Positions 23,001 to 29,250 of a stretch of 64,000 nucleotides of DNA are shown piece after piece. Made by a program: the position numbers and the translations under genes. The notes under the pieces are model-generated. The model was not told where the DNA came from. It made no database searches and saw nothing but the letters and a program-made list of their open reading frames with translations. The DNA is from Psococerastis gibbosa. Its lineage: Eukaryota; Arthropoda; Insecta; Psocodea; Psocidae. How positions within the stretch are numbered: position 1 is the stretch's first letter; the number at the start of each line of letters is the position of its first letter. The stretch spans positions 5,332,001 to 5,396,000 of the forward strand of contig OZ020492.1 of assembly GCA_963971405.1 (NCBI GenBank), read 5' to 3'.

Positions 23001-24830
23001 GTATAGTGGCTCACCTACAGGTGTGTTGTAGGGGCTATCTTGGACAGTTAGATAGCCTCCACTTCCGTGGTACTTATTGGAAGCTAGGTATGGGTTTCTT
23101 TGGTCTTCGGACTTGATGAAGTAAGGAAGTACGTCATCGTAGCTCCAGCCTGGGTTACCTAACGATTCCCACTGGTCAAAGTCTCTCCGGTTTCCCCGAA
23201 TATATAACATAGTGTTCAGAACTGTTGATCCTCCAAGAACCTAAAAATTTAGAATATAATTTTTTGACGAGGAACAGAAATTAAATAGATCAATTCACCT
23301 TACTATTCAAAACAACCTGTAACATAGCTAGGTTACTACCCCTCGTATGGCGTCCATTGACATCATTATTGCTCGTAAATTCTGGCATATGGCTCCTTAC
23401 GTAAAAACAGACTATACATAAATAGAGGAACAGAAATAGAAGACTATATATATAAATTGAAGGAACTGTGAGAATATTATGTAAACTGAGCAGTTCTCGA
23501 CTAGGGTCTCTTCATGGCTTTGTCATTGTCTTGTGGATTGCTCTTTTTTGAGTCAGAGCAACTAAGGTGCCCATTCCATTGACCGGCTAGGGCTATTTCC
23601 AAAAACGGTGACGTGGTAGCAGACATTCAAGACTTAGGTGGCGTTTCCACCGACCTCGCATTGCAGAATTGACGGAAATGTTTATTTTCCTCTATGCCAT
23701 AGTTAAAATTGATCAATGATCATACAGTAAAATCACAAACAAACAAACTATAATTAAAAAAATGGCGTCATGGGATATGTTAAGTACAAACATTTTAATA
23801 GATTTCTATAAAAAGAAAAATTCTAATTCCCGTCAATGTCATTTGCATTCTGCAATGCGAGATCGGTGGAAACGCAACCTATGTCTTGAATGTCTGCTAC
23901 CACGTCACTGTTTTTGGAAATAGCCCTAGGCGGTCAATGGAATGGGCGCCTTAGGAGAAATAAAACAGATAAAAATGCATCGAACACTCAGGTCGACACT
24001 AAATTTTATTTTCAGAATGGCGTGAAAACCTTTTTTTATGTGATAGTCGTTTTTTGTTTTTACTTTAATTTCTGACGACGTGAATCCAGCTACTACGTTC
24101 CTGTATTGAAACGATCATACTGATTATGCTGATTAATAATAAAAAACGGTATCGAGACATCATTATTTTTTCCTTATCTTATTTTTATATCATATTTCAC
24201 TTTCTAACCTTTCCTCTTGTCCAGCAGCATCTTTTGTCCTTCATGGCCTGACAAGCTGTAGGCTGTGGCTGTGACCTGTACTTCCAGTCGAGTTTGCTCT
24301 TATGTAGGTACAAAGACAGCAATGGCACGTCAGTTATCTCGCTTTCGTGTCCGCCTGCTTCTAGAAGCAAGACGTTCCAGCTAGGAACCTGAAGATTTTG
24401 GAAACATTAGTGACATTATACACATTTAAGGGTGAGACTGATGGGTTGGCCAATGTCTACTACATCTTATTAGCCATTTGGCAAAGAGTTTTCTGGTACT
24501 GTACATATCTATAACTCTGAAAATCAAATTTTCAGCCTTTTTAAAGTTCAGGGAACATACCTCAGACAGTCTATTGGCCAACACAGGACCCGCCGCTCCG
24601 GCCCCAACAATAATGAAGTCGTAGTTTTTCCGTAACGTCCTCTGAGTAATTGGGTAGTTTTCGGGGTCCATAGCATCATAATTTAAATAGGCCAATGCTG
24701 CCACGAATGTAGGAATAAAATACCAAATTTTAGATGCTCCTATTAAAGCTGTAGCAGCTTTAATCGCCGATGATATAATAACCGCCATTTTAATGTTATC
24801 TTAGAGTCATTTTCCTTTATTCGGATCCAC
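391..24830 (-). CDS. GMC-A: insect GMC oxidoreductase (glucose dehydrogenase-like), nine coding exons, 3' end off-window
   Basis: FAD-dependent oxidoreductase of the glucose-methanol-choline family, expected to oxidise an alcohol or sugar hydroxyl; substrate unknown. Coding exons on the minus strand: 24788-24561, 24388-24209, 23240-23015, 20743-20616, 20148-19980, 7682-7567, 4064-3827, 2644-2383, 584-391. All junctions are GT-AG and the phases agree, giving 580 residues plus one base. Residues about 5-35 are hydrophobic (signal peptide or membrane anchor). The FAD motif GAGAAG is at 62-67, LLLEAGG follows, GMC signature 1 ([11 protein letters not shown]) is near 136, and signature 2 ([15 protein letters not shown]) begins at 311. 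The likely catalytic His is 553 in [12 protein letters not shown]. The last exon (GLRVVDAS...GNTN/HAP) should lie left of base 1. Family call is secure; the exact member is not. Confidence 0.93.
706..1015. repeat. ~300-bp dispersed repeat, copy 1
   Basis: Shared in direct orientation with 48067-48365: AAATGGATAGCTACCACCAT, GCACGGCAAGAGTT, CGGTCCAAAGTA, GCACTCGGTAGAGTTGATTT. Ends at GGCGAGAACCACCCGC in both. No terminal inverted repeat or coding capacity noticed. Confidence 0.75.
1241..1910 (+). mobile_element. GCTTTCC family element, copy 1 (internally deleted)
   Basis: Non-autonomous repeat that begins GCTTTCCAATTTAT and has the reverse complement ATAAATTGGAAAGC 28 bp before its end (ACCGGTTCTT). 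Inside are a CTGT/TGTC microsatellite, a GATTTTGATGAAATT block and a poly-C tract. It is about 190 bp shorter than full copies because the segment after GACTAAA is missing. It lies in an intron of GMC-A. Confidence 0.8.
2061..2091. repeat. TTA microsatellite
   Basis: About ten TTA/ATT triplets. Similar arrays: AAT at 41661-41684 and 9893-9909, TTTC at 40211-40233. Confidence 0.9.
2383..2644 (-). CDS. GMC-A coding exon 8
   Basis: Acceptor ATTTACAG, phase 1 in. It encodes [20 protein letters not shown], then [20 protein letters not shown] and [20 protein letters not shown], ending TNTMKK. The donor is AAAAA|GTATAA, weaker than the others, but it lies at exactly the position and phase (2) of the GMC-D donor AG|GTAAGT, which supports it. 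Confidence 0.9.
3378..3606. mobile_element. MITE with ACCCGGTACACATGGACGCG ends
   Basis: ACCCGGTACACATGGACGCG and GACATTGGAGCAAATGGG at the left recur inverted as CCCATTTGTTCCAATGACTA and GTCAGCGCGGACGCGGGGTA at the right. Same family as the outer element at 44898. In a GMC-A intron. Confidence 0.55.
3827..4064 (-). CDS. GMC-A coding exon 7
   Basis: Acceptor TGTTTTAG, donor GGAG|GTAAAA (phase 0 in, phase 1 out). It encodes [20 protein letters not shown] and later [43 protein letters not shown]. It aligns along its length with the GMC-D exons at 63954-63736 and 63343-62986, but here the NSDGG codons are interrupted by an intron that GMC-D lacks. Confidence 0.92.
4208..4912 (+). mobile_element. 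GCTTTCC family element, copy 2 (3' truncated)
   Basis: Matches copy 1 from GCTTTCCAATTTATACGTAG through the TGTC microsatellite and the CCCCTTGATAG block, then continues into the segment missing from copy 1. Similarity stops near 4912, before the poly-C tract. An inverted scrap of the same family (poly-C tract, AAGCAAACTATCAA, TTAATAACAACTACAATAT) lies at about 5020-5125. Confidence 0.75.
5171..6560. repeat. 600-bp tandem repeat, about 2.3 copies
   Basis: The anchor GGGATTGCTCGAGA recurs at 5348, 5948 and 6548, a period of exactly 600 bp. Units share GTTTTGTGTTCCGCTCGCG, CAAGTGTGCCCATACCAAGA and a run of GAAAGAGGAAGAATGG. No long open frame is conserved between units, so this is non-coding satellite-like DNA in a GMC-A intron. 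Confidence 0.85.
6756..6895 (+). mobile_element. tRNA-derived SINE with 15-bp closing stem
   Basis: ACTCATGTGGTCT pairs with AGACCACATGAGT around an A box (TGGTCTAGGAGG) and B box (GAGTTCGATCCCC); a run of T follows directly, as at Pol III terminators. The body TTTTTGCTAAAAACGCCGC recurs at 27380-27510, where the head is more diverged. The anticodon loop does not fold properly, so I do not call a tRNA gene. Confidence 0.6.
6990..7196 (+). pseudogene. Fragment of a mariner-type DNA-binding (HTH) region
   Basis: Reads [40 protein letters not shown] and [19 protein letters not shown]. This wording (ARTDENV...RRLSIQ.I...V..IVTEDL.MRK.CAK.VPK) is that of the N-terminal helix-turn-helix of insect mariner/SETMAR-like transposases. 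Broken upstream by a stop and lacking the catalytic DDD domain. A relic in a GMC-A intron. Confidence 0.65.
7258..7434. mobile_element. MITE with AGTTCTATATA-GAGATGGGACATT ends, copy 1
   Basis: AGAGTTCTATATAGAGAGAT and GGGACATT at the left, GAATGTCCCATCTACCC and TTATATAACTCT at the right are inverted repeats. Related copies: 41409-41664 and 62772-62882. Lies 130 bp from GMC-A exon 6. Confidence 0.65.
7567..7682 (-). CDS. GMC-A coding exon 6 (GMC signature 2)
   Basis: Acceptor GCATTTCAG, donor ATACAG|GTAAAA (phase 1 in, phase 0 out). It encodes (G)[19 protein letters not shown] and then [19 protein letters not shown], which contains the whole GMC signature 2. The 116-bp exon sits alone between introns of 12.3 and 3.5 kb, about 130 bp from a small MITE. 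Confidence 0.9.
8236..8656 (+). pseudogene. LINE reverse transcriptase C-terminal remnant
   Basis: [13 protein letters not shown] (degenerate YGxE motif region), then [40 protein letters not shown] and [11 protein letters not shown]...AADPP, the usual wording at the end of arthropod non-LTR reverse transcriptases ([18 protein letters not shown]......ADP). A stop follows and the 5' part is broken. In the 12.3-kb GMC-A intron. Confidence 0.7.
9334..9501. mobile_element. Small poly-G/C MITE with 8-bp flank GATCCACC
   Basis: Begins CCATGGACGGAGACAGG and ends CTGGATCCGTCCCT; GATCCACC occurs on both sides (9326-9333, 9502-9509). The interior is the reverse complement of the fragment at about 8008-8145 (GGGACCGACCCAGCC, TTTTGGGTCAAAATAGG), so two copies exist in this intron. 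Confidence 0.6.
9935..10259. mobile_element. hAT-like MITE, CAAGGCCGTAGCC termini
   Basis: Termini CAAGGCCGTAGCCAGG and CCTTGGCTACGGCCTTG, with near-identical 8-bp flanks AGGACAAT and AGGATAAT. 325 bp with three long poly-G runs. A partial inverted copy (AATGAAATGGCTTGA...CCAATGAAATTT) lies at 29466-29605. Confidence 0.75.
11374..11517. mobile_element. Palindromic tRNA-derived element (64-bp arms)
   Basis: Left arm 11374-11437 and right arm 11454-11517 are reverse complements with about three mismatches, separated by 16 bp. Each arm has TAACCGAAATTAGAGGA at its outer end and a tRNA T-arm (GTGGGTTCGAATCCCGCC, a B box) inside. This looks like two tRNA-derived SINE ends joined head to head. Confidence 0.75.
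12830..13030. repeat. ~200-bp dispersed repeat, inverted to 38890-39100
   Basis: GTGTCAATGGTAAGCTTGTC, CTCAGCTTGTCCATTATCA and GGTTGGCCAATGGCCAAAAA correspond, reversed, to GGCTATTGGCAAACTGGTAG, GGTCAAGCTGAGACAAGCTT and GCAATAAAACAGGCGAAAAC at 38890-39100. Function unknown, no open frame. Confidence 0.55.
13085..13212 (-). mobile_element. tRNA-derived SINE head, reverse copy
   Basis: On the minus strand GGTTTAGTTGGAAGAGAACT, GGTTGAGGTTCGAGACTACA and CCTGGGTCCCCCCAATTCTA. Head and body agree with the family at 15402. The adjacent 12715-12860 carries its body on the same strand (ATATCCCAAACAGAGCAGTA). A 25-bp scrap of the B-box end is at 2328-2352, beside GMC-A exon 8. Confidence 0.55.
13450..13580. 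mobile_element. Foldback MITE with 45-bp perfect-looking hairpin, copy 1
   Basis: Arms 13477-13521 and 13534-13578 are reverse complements around 12 bases (AATCCGGGCTGATAGGCCGT in the left arm, with one mismatch on the right). Preceded by CTTTCACGGCCGGAGT, the outer end seen in two larger copies at 33640-33875 and 45050-45275. Confidence 0.75.
13733..13845 (-). mobile_element. tRNA-derived SINE (same family as 11374)
   Basis: On the minus strand GGGCTTGTGGTCCAGCAG, an anticodon-like stem ACGCC-CCGGATA-GGCGT, and GTGGTTTCGAATGACCC form a nearly complete tRNA shape, followed by the tail TCCTCTAATTTCGGTTA. The T-stem is mismatched and position 33 is not T, so this is not a working tRNA. Confidence 0.6.
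13908..13975 (+). mobile_element. tRNA-derived SINE head, anticodon arm deleted
   Basis: A-box-like TGGTCCAGTGGTTAGG and B-box GGGTTCAAATCCC are separated by only 14 bases, too close for a real tRNA. Followed by TTTTTT. Same family as the two elements above. Confidence 0.6.
14588..14800 (+). pseudogene. Possible LINE C-terminal remnant
   Basis: [20 protein letters not shown] and [15 protein letters not shown] resemble the MDxxRwxkkvL...GrRRRGRPRK region of non-LTR retrotransposons. Short and without other motifs, so weakly supported. Confidence 0.35.
15402..15640 (+). mobile_element. tRNA-derived SINE (TAGCCCAGTTGG head), copy 1
   Basis: A box TAGCCCAGTTGGTAGAG and B box GAGGTTCGAAAGTCG, then a body with GGGGAAAACGCGACTGCTGG and ACATCCCAAATAGAGCAGTA. 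The body recurs at 34290-34520 (forward), 12715-12860 (reverse) and as a fragment near 1130-1190. Confidence 0.6.
15820..16212. mobile_element. TA-flanked MITE with ~125-bp inverted arms, copy 1
   Basis: Arms begin AAGGCGCCGATTCCACCGAC on the left and end GGTCGGTGGAAACCGCGCCT on the right; both arms share CATTCAAGACTTAGGCGGGG and GCATTGCAGAATGCAAATGA. The element lies between TA dinucleotides, and a 42-bp direct repeat (starting TATGAAGTAAAGTC) flanks it at 15778-15819 and 16213-16254. Tc1/mariner-like by TA target. No transposase. Confidence 0.8.
17053..17219. mobile_element. hAT-like MITE with perfect 8-bp target duplication GGCGGGCC
   Basis: Terminal inverted repeats CAGGGCCGTGCCCAGG and CCTGGACACGGCCTTG; flanked by GGCGGGCC at 17045-17052 and 17220-17227. 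167 bp, same family as the elements at 44009 and 56681. Confidence 0.85.
17440..17690 (-). pseudogene. LINE reverse transcriptase C-terminal remnant
   Basis: On the minus strand: [20 protein letters not shown], then with stops [18 protein letters not shown] and [23 protein letters not shown] matches the RW.GHV.RMD motif. Several stops and at least one frame change. Confidence 0.6.
18968..19810 (+). mobile_element. GCTTTCC family element, copy 3 (full length)
   Basis: Full copy from GCTTTCCAATTTAT to ACCGGTTCTT, about 843 bp, with the TGTC microsatellite, a 14-G run and a C run of about 23. It sits in the 12.3-kb intron of GMC-A, 170 bp from exon 5. Confidence 0.8.
19980..20148 (-). CDS. GMC-A coding exon 5
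   Basis: Acceptor TTATGGCAG, donor GCGCAG|GTAAGTGG (phase 0 in, phase 1 out). It encodes [20 protein letters not shown], then [19 protein letters not shown] and KKEVILSAG. The preceding exon ends in SASK, so the join reads CSASKAFLRP, the usual insect wording. The intron that follows is 12.3 kb. Confidence 0.93.
20616..20743 (-). CDS. GMC-A coding exon 4
   Basis: Acceptor AACTACAG, donor AAAG|GTAATC (phase 1 in, phase 0 out). It encodes [20 protein letters not shown], then [20 protein letters not shown] and [18 protein letters not shown] is typical of insect GMC enzymes. It is too short and too split to stand out as an open frame and was found by reading the intron. Confidence 0.9.
22111..22970 (-). 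mobile_element. GCTTTCC family element, copy 4 (full length, inverted)
   Basis: Reverse-oriented full copy: AAGAACCGGTCCGAG at the left, ATTGGAAAGC at the right. It ends 45 bp from GMC-A exon 3, close enough to affect splicing. Diverged fragments of the same family in the same strand sense lie at about 20985-21095 and 24950-25112. Confidence 0.8.
23015..23240 (-). CDS. GMC-A coding exon 3
   Basis: Acceptor TTTTTAG, donor GTAG|GTGAGC (phase 0 in, phase 1 out). It encodes [20 protein letters not shown], which completes GMC signature 1, then [18 protein letters not shown] and [20 protein letters not shown] complete copy of the GCTTTCC repeat family ends only 45 bp downstream in the following intron. 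Confidence 0.93.
23575..23951. mobile_element. TA-flanked MITE, copy 2
   Basis: Same family as the element at 15820: AGGTGCCCATTCCATTGACC at the left, its complement at the right, TA on both sides (CAACTA|...|TAGGAG), and the same interior (AAACATTTTAATAGATTTCT). Lies between GMC-A exons 2 and 3. The 42-bp flank seen at copy 1 is absent. Confidence 0.8.
24209..24388 (-). CDS. GMC-A coding exon 2
   Basis: Acceptor ATCTTCAG, donor AAG|GTTAGA, exactly 60 codons, phase 0 on both sides. It encodes [18 protein letters not shown], then [19 protein letters not shown] and [16 protein letters not shown] contacts the FAD ribose in the family, and the RGK leads into GMC signature 1 completed by the next exon. 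Confidence 0.92.
24561..24830 (-). CDS. GMC-A exon with start codon (5'UTR plus residues 1-76)
   Basis: The ATG is at 24788 and coding runs to 24561, where GAG is followed by the donor GTATGT (phase 0). A good acceptor (TTCTTACAG) precedes base 24830, so 24789-24830 is probably 5'UTR spliced to an unseen upstream leader exon. The product starts [17 protein letters not shown], continues with a second hydrophobic stretch, and ends with [20 protein letters not shown], the FAD-binding beta-alpha-beta turn. No GT-AG leader exon could be assigned to the right. Confidence 0.9.
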
Positions 24831-25420
24831 CTGTAAGAAATTATAAAACATTAACGAACGACTGAACTATATGTTTTCCTATTTATCAATTAGTATAGTT
24901 ACATTAATTGATAATTATGGGTACTTTAGTTCCATGGTAAATTATTGTCCCAGGGTTATATTTTGGCTCATAAATGCAAACAGACCGAAAGACAGGCATT
25001 TCGTTAAAACCATTTTCCTGAAAACGTGTCATTCCGTTGACATATCAAAATAGAAAAATTGTTGATCATCACGAAGCTTTCTTTATATTAACGTATAAAG
25101 AGGAAAGCAAAAATGTTTCGTTGTTTGTTGCATGTTTTGTTTCCCAACGCCTGCATTCAAAATTTATGGTTTGTCAGTCGGGTGGGGGGAGCGAGTCGGT
25201 TTCCAAACCCCAAGAGCAGACTCCTTCACCTCAAGGGGAGTTGACTGACAGGGTGGGTTTCCTTACTACTATCTTCTAGAGGCTCTAGCTTTCAAAGTAC
25301 ACTTCGTAATATTGTTGGTTTACAGTCTGTTTACCCTGGGCATACATTGAAGCCAATAAGTTTTTTTAGACTTCTCGGAATTTGTTTTATGATTCTTCCC
25401 CGTACTACTGCACCAATCCT

Positions 25421-27224
25421 CCATTGAAATGTTACAATTTAAGGACAGAGTATTGCATTTCTTAGAGGCAGCAATTTTATTTTTGAAACATGTGAGGGGG
25501 GTCAATAGAAGCTTAACCACAAGTTTGTGGGGTCGCAACGCTTGTCTCCCGGCCGCCACATTGAAAAAAAAGGGTGAAAACATTTTTTCGCGATATCTCG
25601 GAAACTATGCGTCTTACAAAACTTTGTAAAGACATAAATTGTAGCAAATTGTTTTGCCTACAAATATGATTATGTAACTTTTCGCCCTAAATTAAAAATT
25701 AAAGAAGTCATAAGCAAAAAAGTAAGAAATGTTTTATAACTATTTTCTTTTTTTCCTATATAACTTTTCTTTTTAAACATTTTACAAAAAAAAATTACCT
25801 CAGACCAATTTTGTAGATGATCTTTTGAGGAACATTTTTCCCTATAACTTTTTTTATTTCATTCATTTAAAACGCTGTTACAGCGCTCCAAAGTTGACCG
25901 GGCTCGTCAATGCTCATGAGAATCCGATCGAAACGAAATGTTTAACTTATTTTTTATTTATTGTAAATATATTCTTACAAAAGTTTTGTTAAATTCGTAC
26001 AACTTGTTCATTCATAACTCTTTTCCCCGCTACCTATGAGGTAGAGTCTGTACGCGCGTTTGGCGTTTTCGATTTTCCCAGCTGAGTTTAGCCAACCAAG
26101 GAGAAACATCCTCAATTAGCTGGTGGTACCGCGCTATTCCTGAATGAGAAAGTTGACCTATCTTTGCTCACTCTTCTTGGCGAAGGTTTTTTCATAGCTT
26201 TATACGGCGGTAATAAAGACTACTCACTAGACGGCTTGCGATACAAACGATTTGCCAAGACAGTGACTAAAAATTCATTTAATTTATCATCGCTGTCTCC
26301 AACACAAGATGCTGTTCGTTTTCACAGTTTCCGAGTATATCACCAGGTCCACCAGGCTCGGAAGATATCAAAATCTTGAAGATTGGGGCTTTTGAATTTG
26401 AAGAATAAATTCCAACTATGACTCCAATTTTATTCCTCAAACTTTCATATTTGTCGTTGTTTTAGATTCTGAGCCACAGCCTGGACCATCGAAGAAAAGT
26501 CGATTAGAGTAGCTAGCTAATAAGTAATTAAAAATATTATAGGTCGAGGATTACGTATAAGCAAGATGTCCGTGAGGATACCACGTTAAAAAAACGCGCC
26601 TACAGACTCTGCCTCATAGGTAGCGGGGAAAAGAGTTAGGAATGAATAAGTAAAGTTGTACGAATTTAACAAAGAATTTGTAAGAATACATAATATTTAC
26701 AATAAAAAAAAAAATAAAACATTTCGTTTCGACCGGATTCTCATGAGCATTGACGAGCCCGGTCAACTTTGGAGCGCTGTAACAGCGTTTGAAATGAATG
26801 AAATAAAAAAAGTTACAGAGAAAACGTTTCCTCAAAAGATCATCTACAAGATTGGTCTGAGGTAATTTTTTTGTAAAATGCATAAAAAAAAGTTATAGAG
26901 CAAAAAAGAAAAAAGTTATAAAACATTTCTTACTTTTTGGCTGATAACTTCTTTAATATTTAATGTAGGGCGAAAAGTTATCTAAACATATTTGTAGGCA
27001 AAACAATTTGCTACAAATTATATCTTTACAAAGTTTTTGTAAGACGCATAATTTCCGACATATCGCGAAAAAAAGGTTTTCACCCCTTTTTTCAATATGG
27101 CGGCCGGGGGACAAGCGTAGCGACCCCACAAACTTGAGGTTAAGCTTCTATTGACCCCCTCACATGTCTCAAAAATAAAATTGCTGCCGCTAAAAAATGC
27201 AAAGCTCATGTAACATTTCAATGG
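25421..27224. mobile_element. 1.8-kb foldback element with ~640-bp inverted arms
   Basis: The left arm (25421-26068) and right arm (26584-27224) are near reverse complements from CCATTGAAATGTTACA to TGAGGCAGAGTCTGTA-type inner ends, sharing GACCGGGCTCGTCAATGCTC, GGCGGCCGG and TTTTGCCTACAAATAT blocks. The 515-bp centre encodes a broken open stretch (see 26164-26379). The structure suggests a long-TIR DNA transposon reduced to a foldback. Target duplications are not obvious. Confidence 0.75.
26164..26379 (+). pseudogene. Remnant coding segment inside the foldback element
   Basis: Reads LTLLGEGFFIALYGGNKDYS, LDGLRYKRFAKTV, SLSPTQDAVRFHSFRVYHQV and ends ARKISKS. The pattern (G...LDxLRYxxF...LPPT...A..HS.RVYxQVxxW) recurs, as I recall, in uncharacterised repeat-derived proteins of arthropods and other invertebrates; no enzyme motif is visible. 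It has no start context and is short, so I treat it as the leftover cargo or transposase tail of the flanking inverted repeat. Confidence 0.45.
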
Positions 27225-27379
27225 ACTACAACAGGGCTAAAACACTCGTGCTTTCAGTTTACAAAACAATTCAAAAATAATAATAAAAGCAGTTATCGAT
27301 TTGTTTTGTATCAACAAGTCAGCATTCGAATGTTATGAAATTCAAATACCCGTGTTTAGCATGTTTACAATTGTGGATA

Positions 27380-27510
27380 CCAGTACTGACATAGGAACGT
27401 GCCGGGTTCTGAATCATTAGAGCCTGAGATCGATCCCATGTCAGAGCCGGCATCCACGTTTTTTTTCTGCCGTTTTTGCTGACGACACCGCACACACACC
27501 TCTAGAATGT
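27380..27510 (+). mobile_element. tRNA-derived SINE, second copy
   Basis: GTGGATACC...GGCATCCAC close the stem; GGTTCTGAATCATTAGAGCC and GAGATCGATCCCA match the element at 6756, and the T-run plus CTGCCGTTTTTGCTGACGAC body follows. Lies just beside the 123-bp array. Confidence 0.55.
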
Positions 27511-27524
27511 CCGCCTATCTCTAT

Positions 27525-28540
27525 CGCGGCTTTAGTACACAAGTTGGAATTTTTTAAAGATGAGGGGTTCGAACCCCTCTATGCAATTACTCGCGAACCA
27601 ATAGAGATAGAGCAAATGTTTTTTCACATTTATATGTAGAACCAGTTCGAATGGAAATTTACAGGAAAACTTTTTTTGTAAGATGATGGGTTCGAACCCC
27701 CCTATGCAATTACTAGCGAACCAATAGAGATAGAGCAAATATTTTTTCACACTTATATGTAGAACCAGTTCGAATGGAAATTTACGGGAAAAATGTTTTT
27801 GTAAGATGATGGATTCGAACCCCTCTATGCAATTACTAGCGAACCAATAGAGATAGAGCAAATATTTTTTCACACTTATATGTAGAACCAGTTCGAATGG
27901 AAATTTACGGCAAAATTTTTTTTGTAAGATGATGGGTTCGAACCCCTCTATGCAATTACTAGCGAACCAATAGAGATAGAGCAAATATTTTTTCACATTT
28001 ATATGCAGAACCAGTTCAAATGGAAATTTACGGGAATTTTTTTTTGTAAGATGAGGGGTTCGAACCCCTGTATGCAATTACTCGCGAACCAATAGAGATA
28101 GAGCAAAAATGTTTTCACACGTATATGTAGAACTAATTCAAATAGAAATTTATGGGAACGTTTTTTTTGTAAGATGAGGGGTTCGAACCCCCCTATGCAA
28201 TTAATCGCGAACCAATAGAGATAGAGCAAACATTTTTTCACACTTATATGTAGAACCAGTTCAAATGGAAATTTACGGGAAATGTTTTTTTTGTAAGATG
28301 AGGGGTTCGAACCCCTCTATGCAATTACTCGCGAACCAATGGAGATAGAGCAAATATTTTTTCACACTTGTAAAAGCAGTTCAAATGGAAATTTATAGGA
28401 AAACATTTTTTTTATTAAGATAGGGGGGTCCTGGGGGGGGGGGGGTTAGAACCCCCCAATGCAATTACTCGCTCACCAATAGAGATAGAGCAAAAAAACT
28501 TTCTCTGCAAATATGTAGAACCAGTTCAAATGGAATTTAT
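27525..28540. repeat. 123-bp tandem satellite array, about 8 units
   Basis: Units anchored on GGGGTTCGAACCCC start at about 27562, 27685, 27808, 27931, 28053, 28176 and 28300, with a degenerate eighth near 28423. Each carries ACCAATAGAGATAGAGCAAA and GTAGAACCAGTTC. The period is 41 codons, so a minus-strand frame stays open over about 4.4 units (28077-27532). GGTTCGAACCC resembles a tRNA T-loop/B-box palindrome. The plus-strand solo unit at 60612-60725 is the same sequence. Confidence 0.9.
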
Positions 28541-29030
28541 TACTCTCAGCACGGCTCTCATACTATTTTACCGAACCTTATCAAATTCGATAAGTCCCCA
28601 ATTTATTATGTTTACATGTGACGATTTTGAAATAGCCTAAGTTTCCTGGGGCTGCGGTGAGTAATGCTTCCTATTTTACGACCCATTCAATTGCCGACAA
28701 TCCCATAAGATGTGTGGGTATGTGAGGTGTGCGATATCTTATGAAATTTAACCTCAATGTGGCACATGCCGGGTATTGGCATTTTTGGCACCATTGAATC
28801 ACTTTAAGTGTGTTGCGTGAGTTATTATTACGGCAAAATTCACAGACAGTACTGTAACTTCATTTAGAAATTGTGGTTAGGAGGATCATTATTTTAAAGA
28901 AAATGTGTTTGCGCATGAAACCCACAATATAATTAAATATTAACTGGTTTTGGTGGTAAAATTATTTTCTGAATTAAAGCCCAATTTCAACCGTTGAAGA
29001 GCTTGCCTTATAGTAGCTTTTGAATAGAAA

Positions 29031-29250
29031 ATGTAGAGTAGTGGTGCTGACTCCGACTTTCACCCGAAAGGTTGTTGGTTCGAGTCCCAAACTTGCTAAA
29101 TTTTCTGGCCATGCTTCGGAGGGCATGTAAAGCAGTCGGTCCCGGGCTTTCCTAGTTGAGTGTTAGAGAGGGCTGTATAGCCCTAACTCATTCCGCTATG
29201 TTGGCTTAGTAATAAAACAAAACGTCAATATTTACGTATTTATTTATTGA
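29031..29250 (+). mobile_element. tRNA-derived SINE family (ATGTAGAGTAGTGG), copy 1
   Basis: Head ATGTAGAGTAGTGG...ACTTTCACCCGAAAGGTTG with B box GGTTCGAGTCCCA, body TGGCCATGCTTCGGAGGGCA, and A/T-rich TATTTATTTATT tail. Other copies at 31780-31897, 42198-42415 and 42875-43060. Confidence 0.7.

Noticed and set aside
27532-28077. 181-codon minus-strand frame as a real protein gene
   Set aside because: It is the satellite read through because the period is a multiple of three; no start context, no splice signals and no known domain. Kept as a finding, not a gene.
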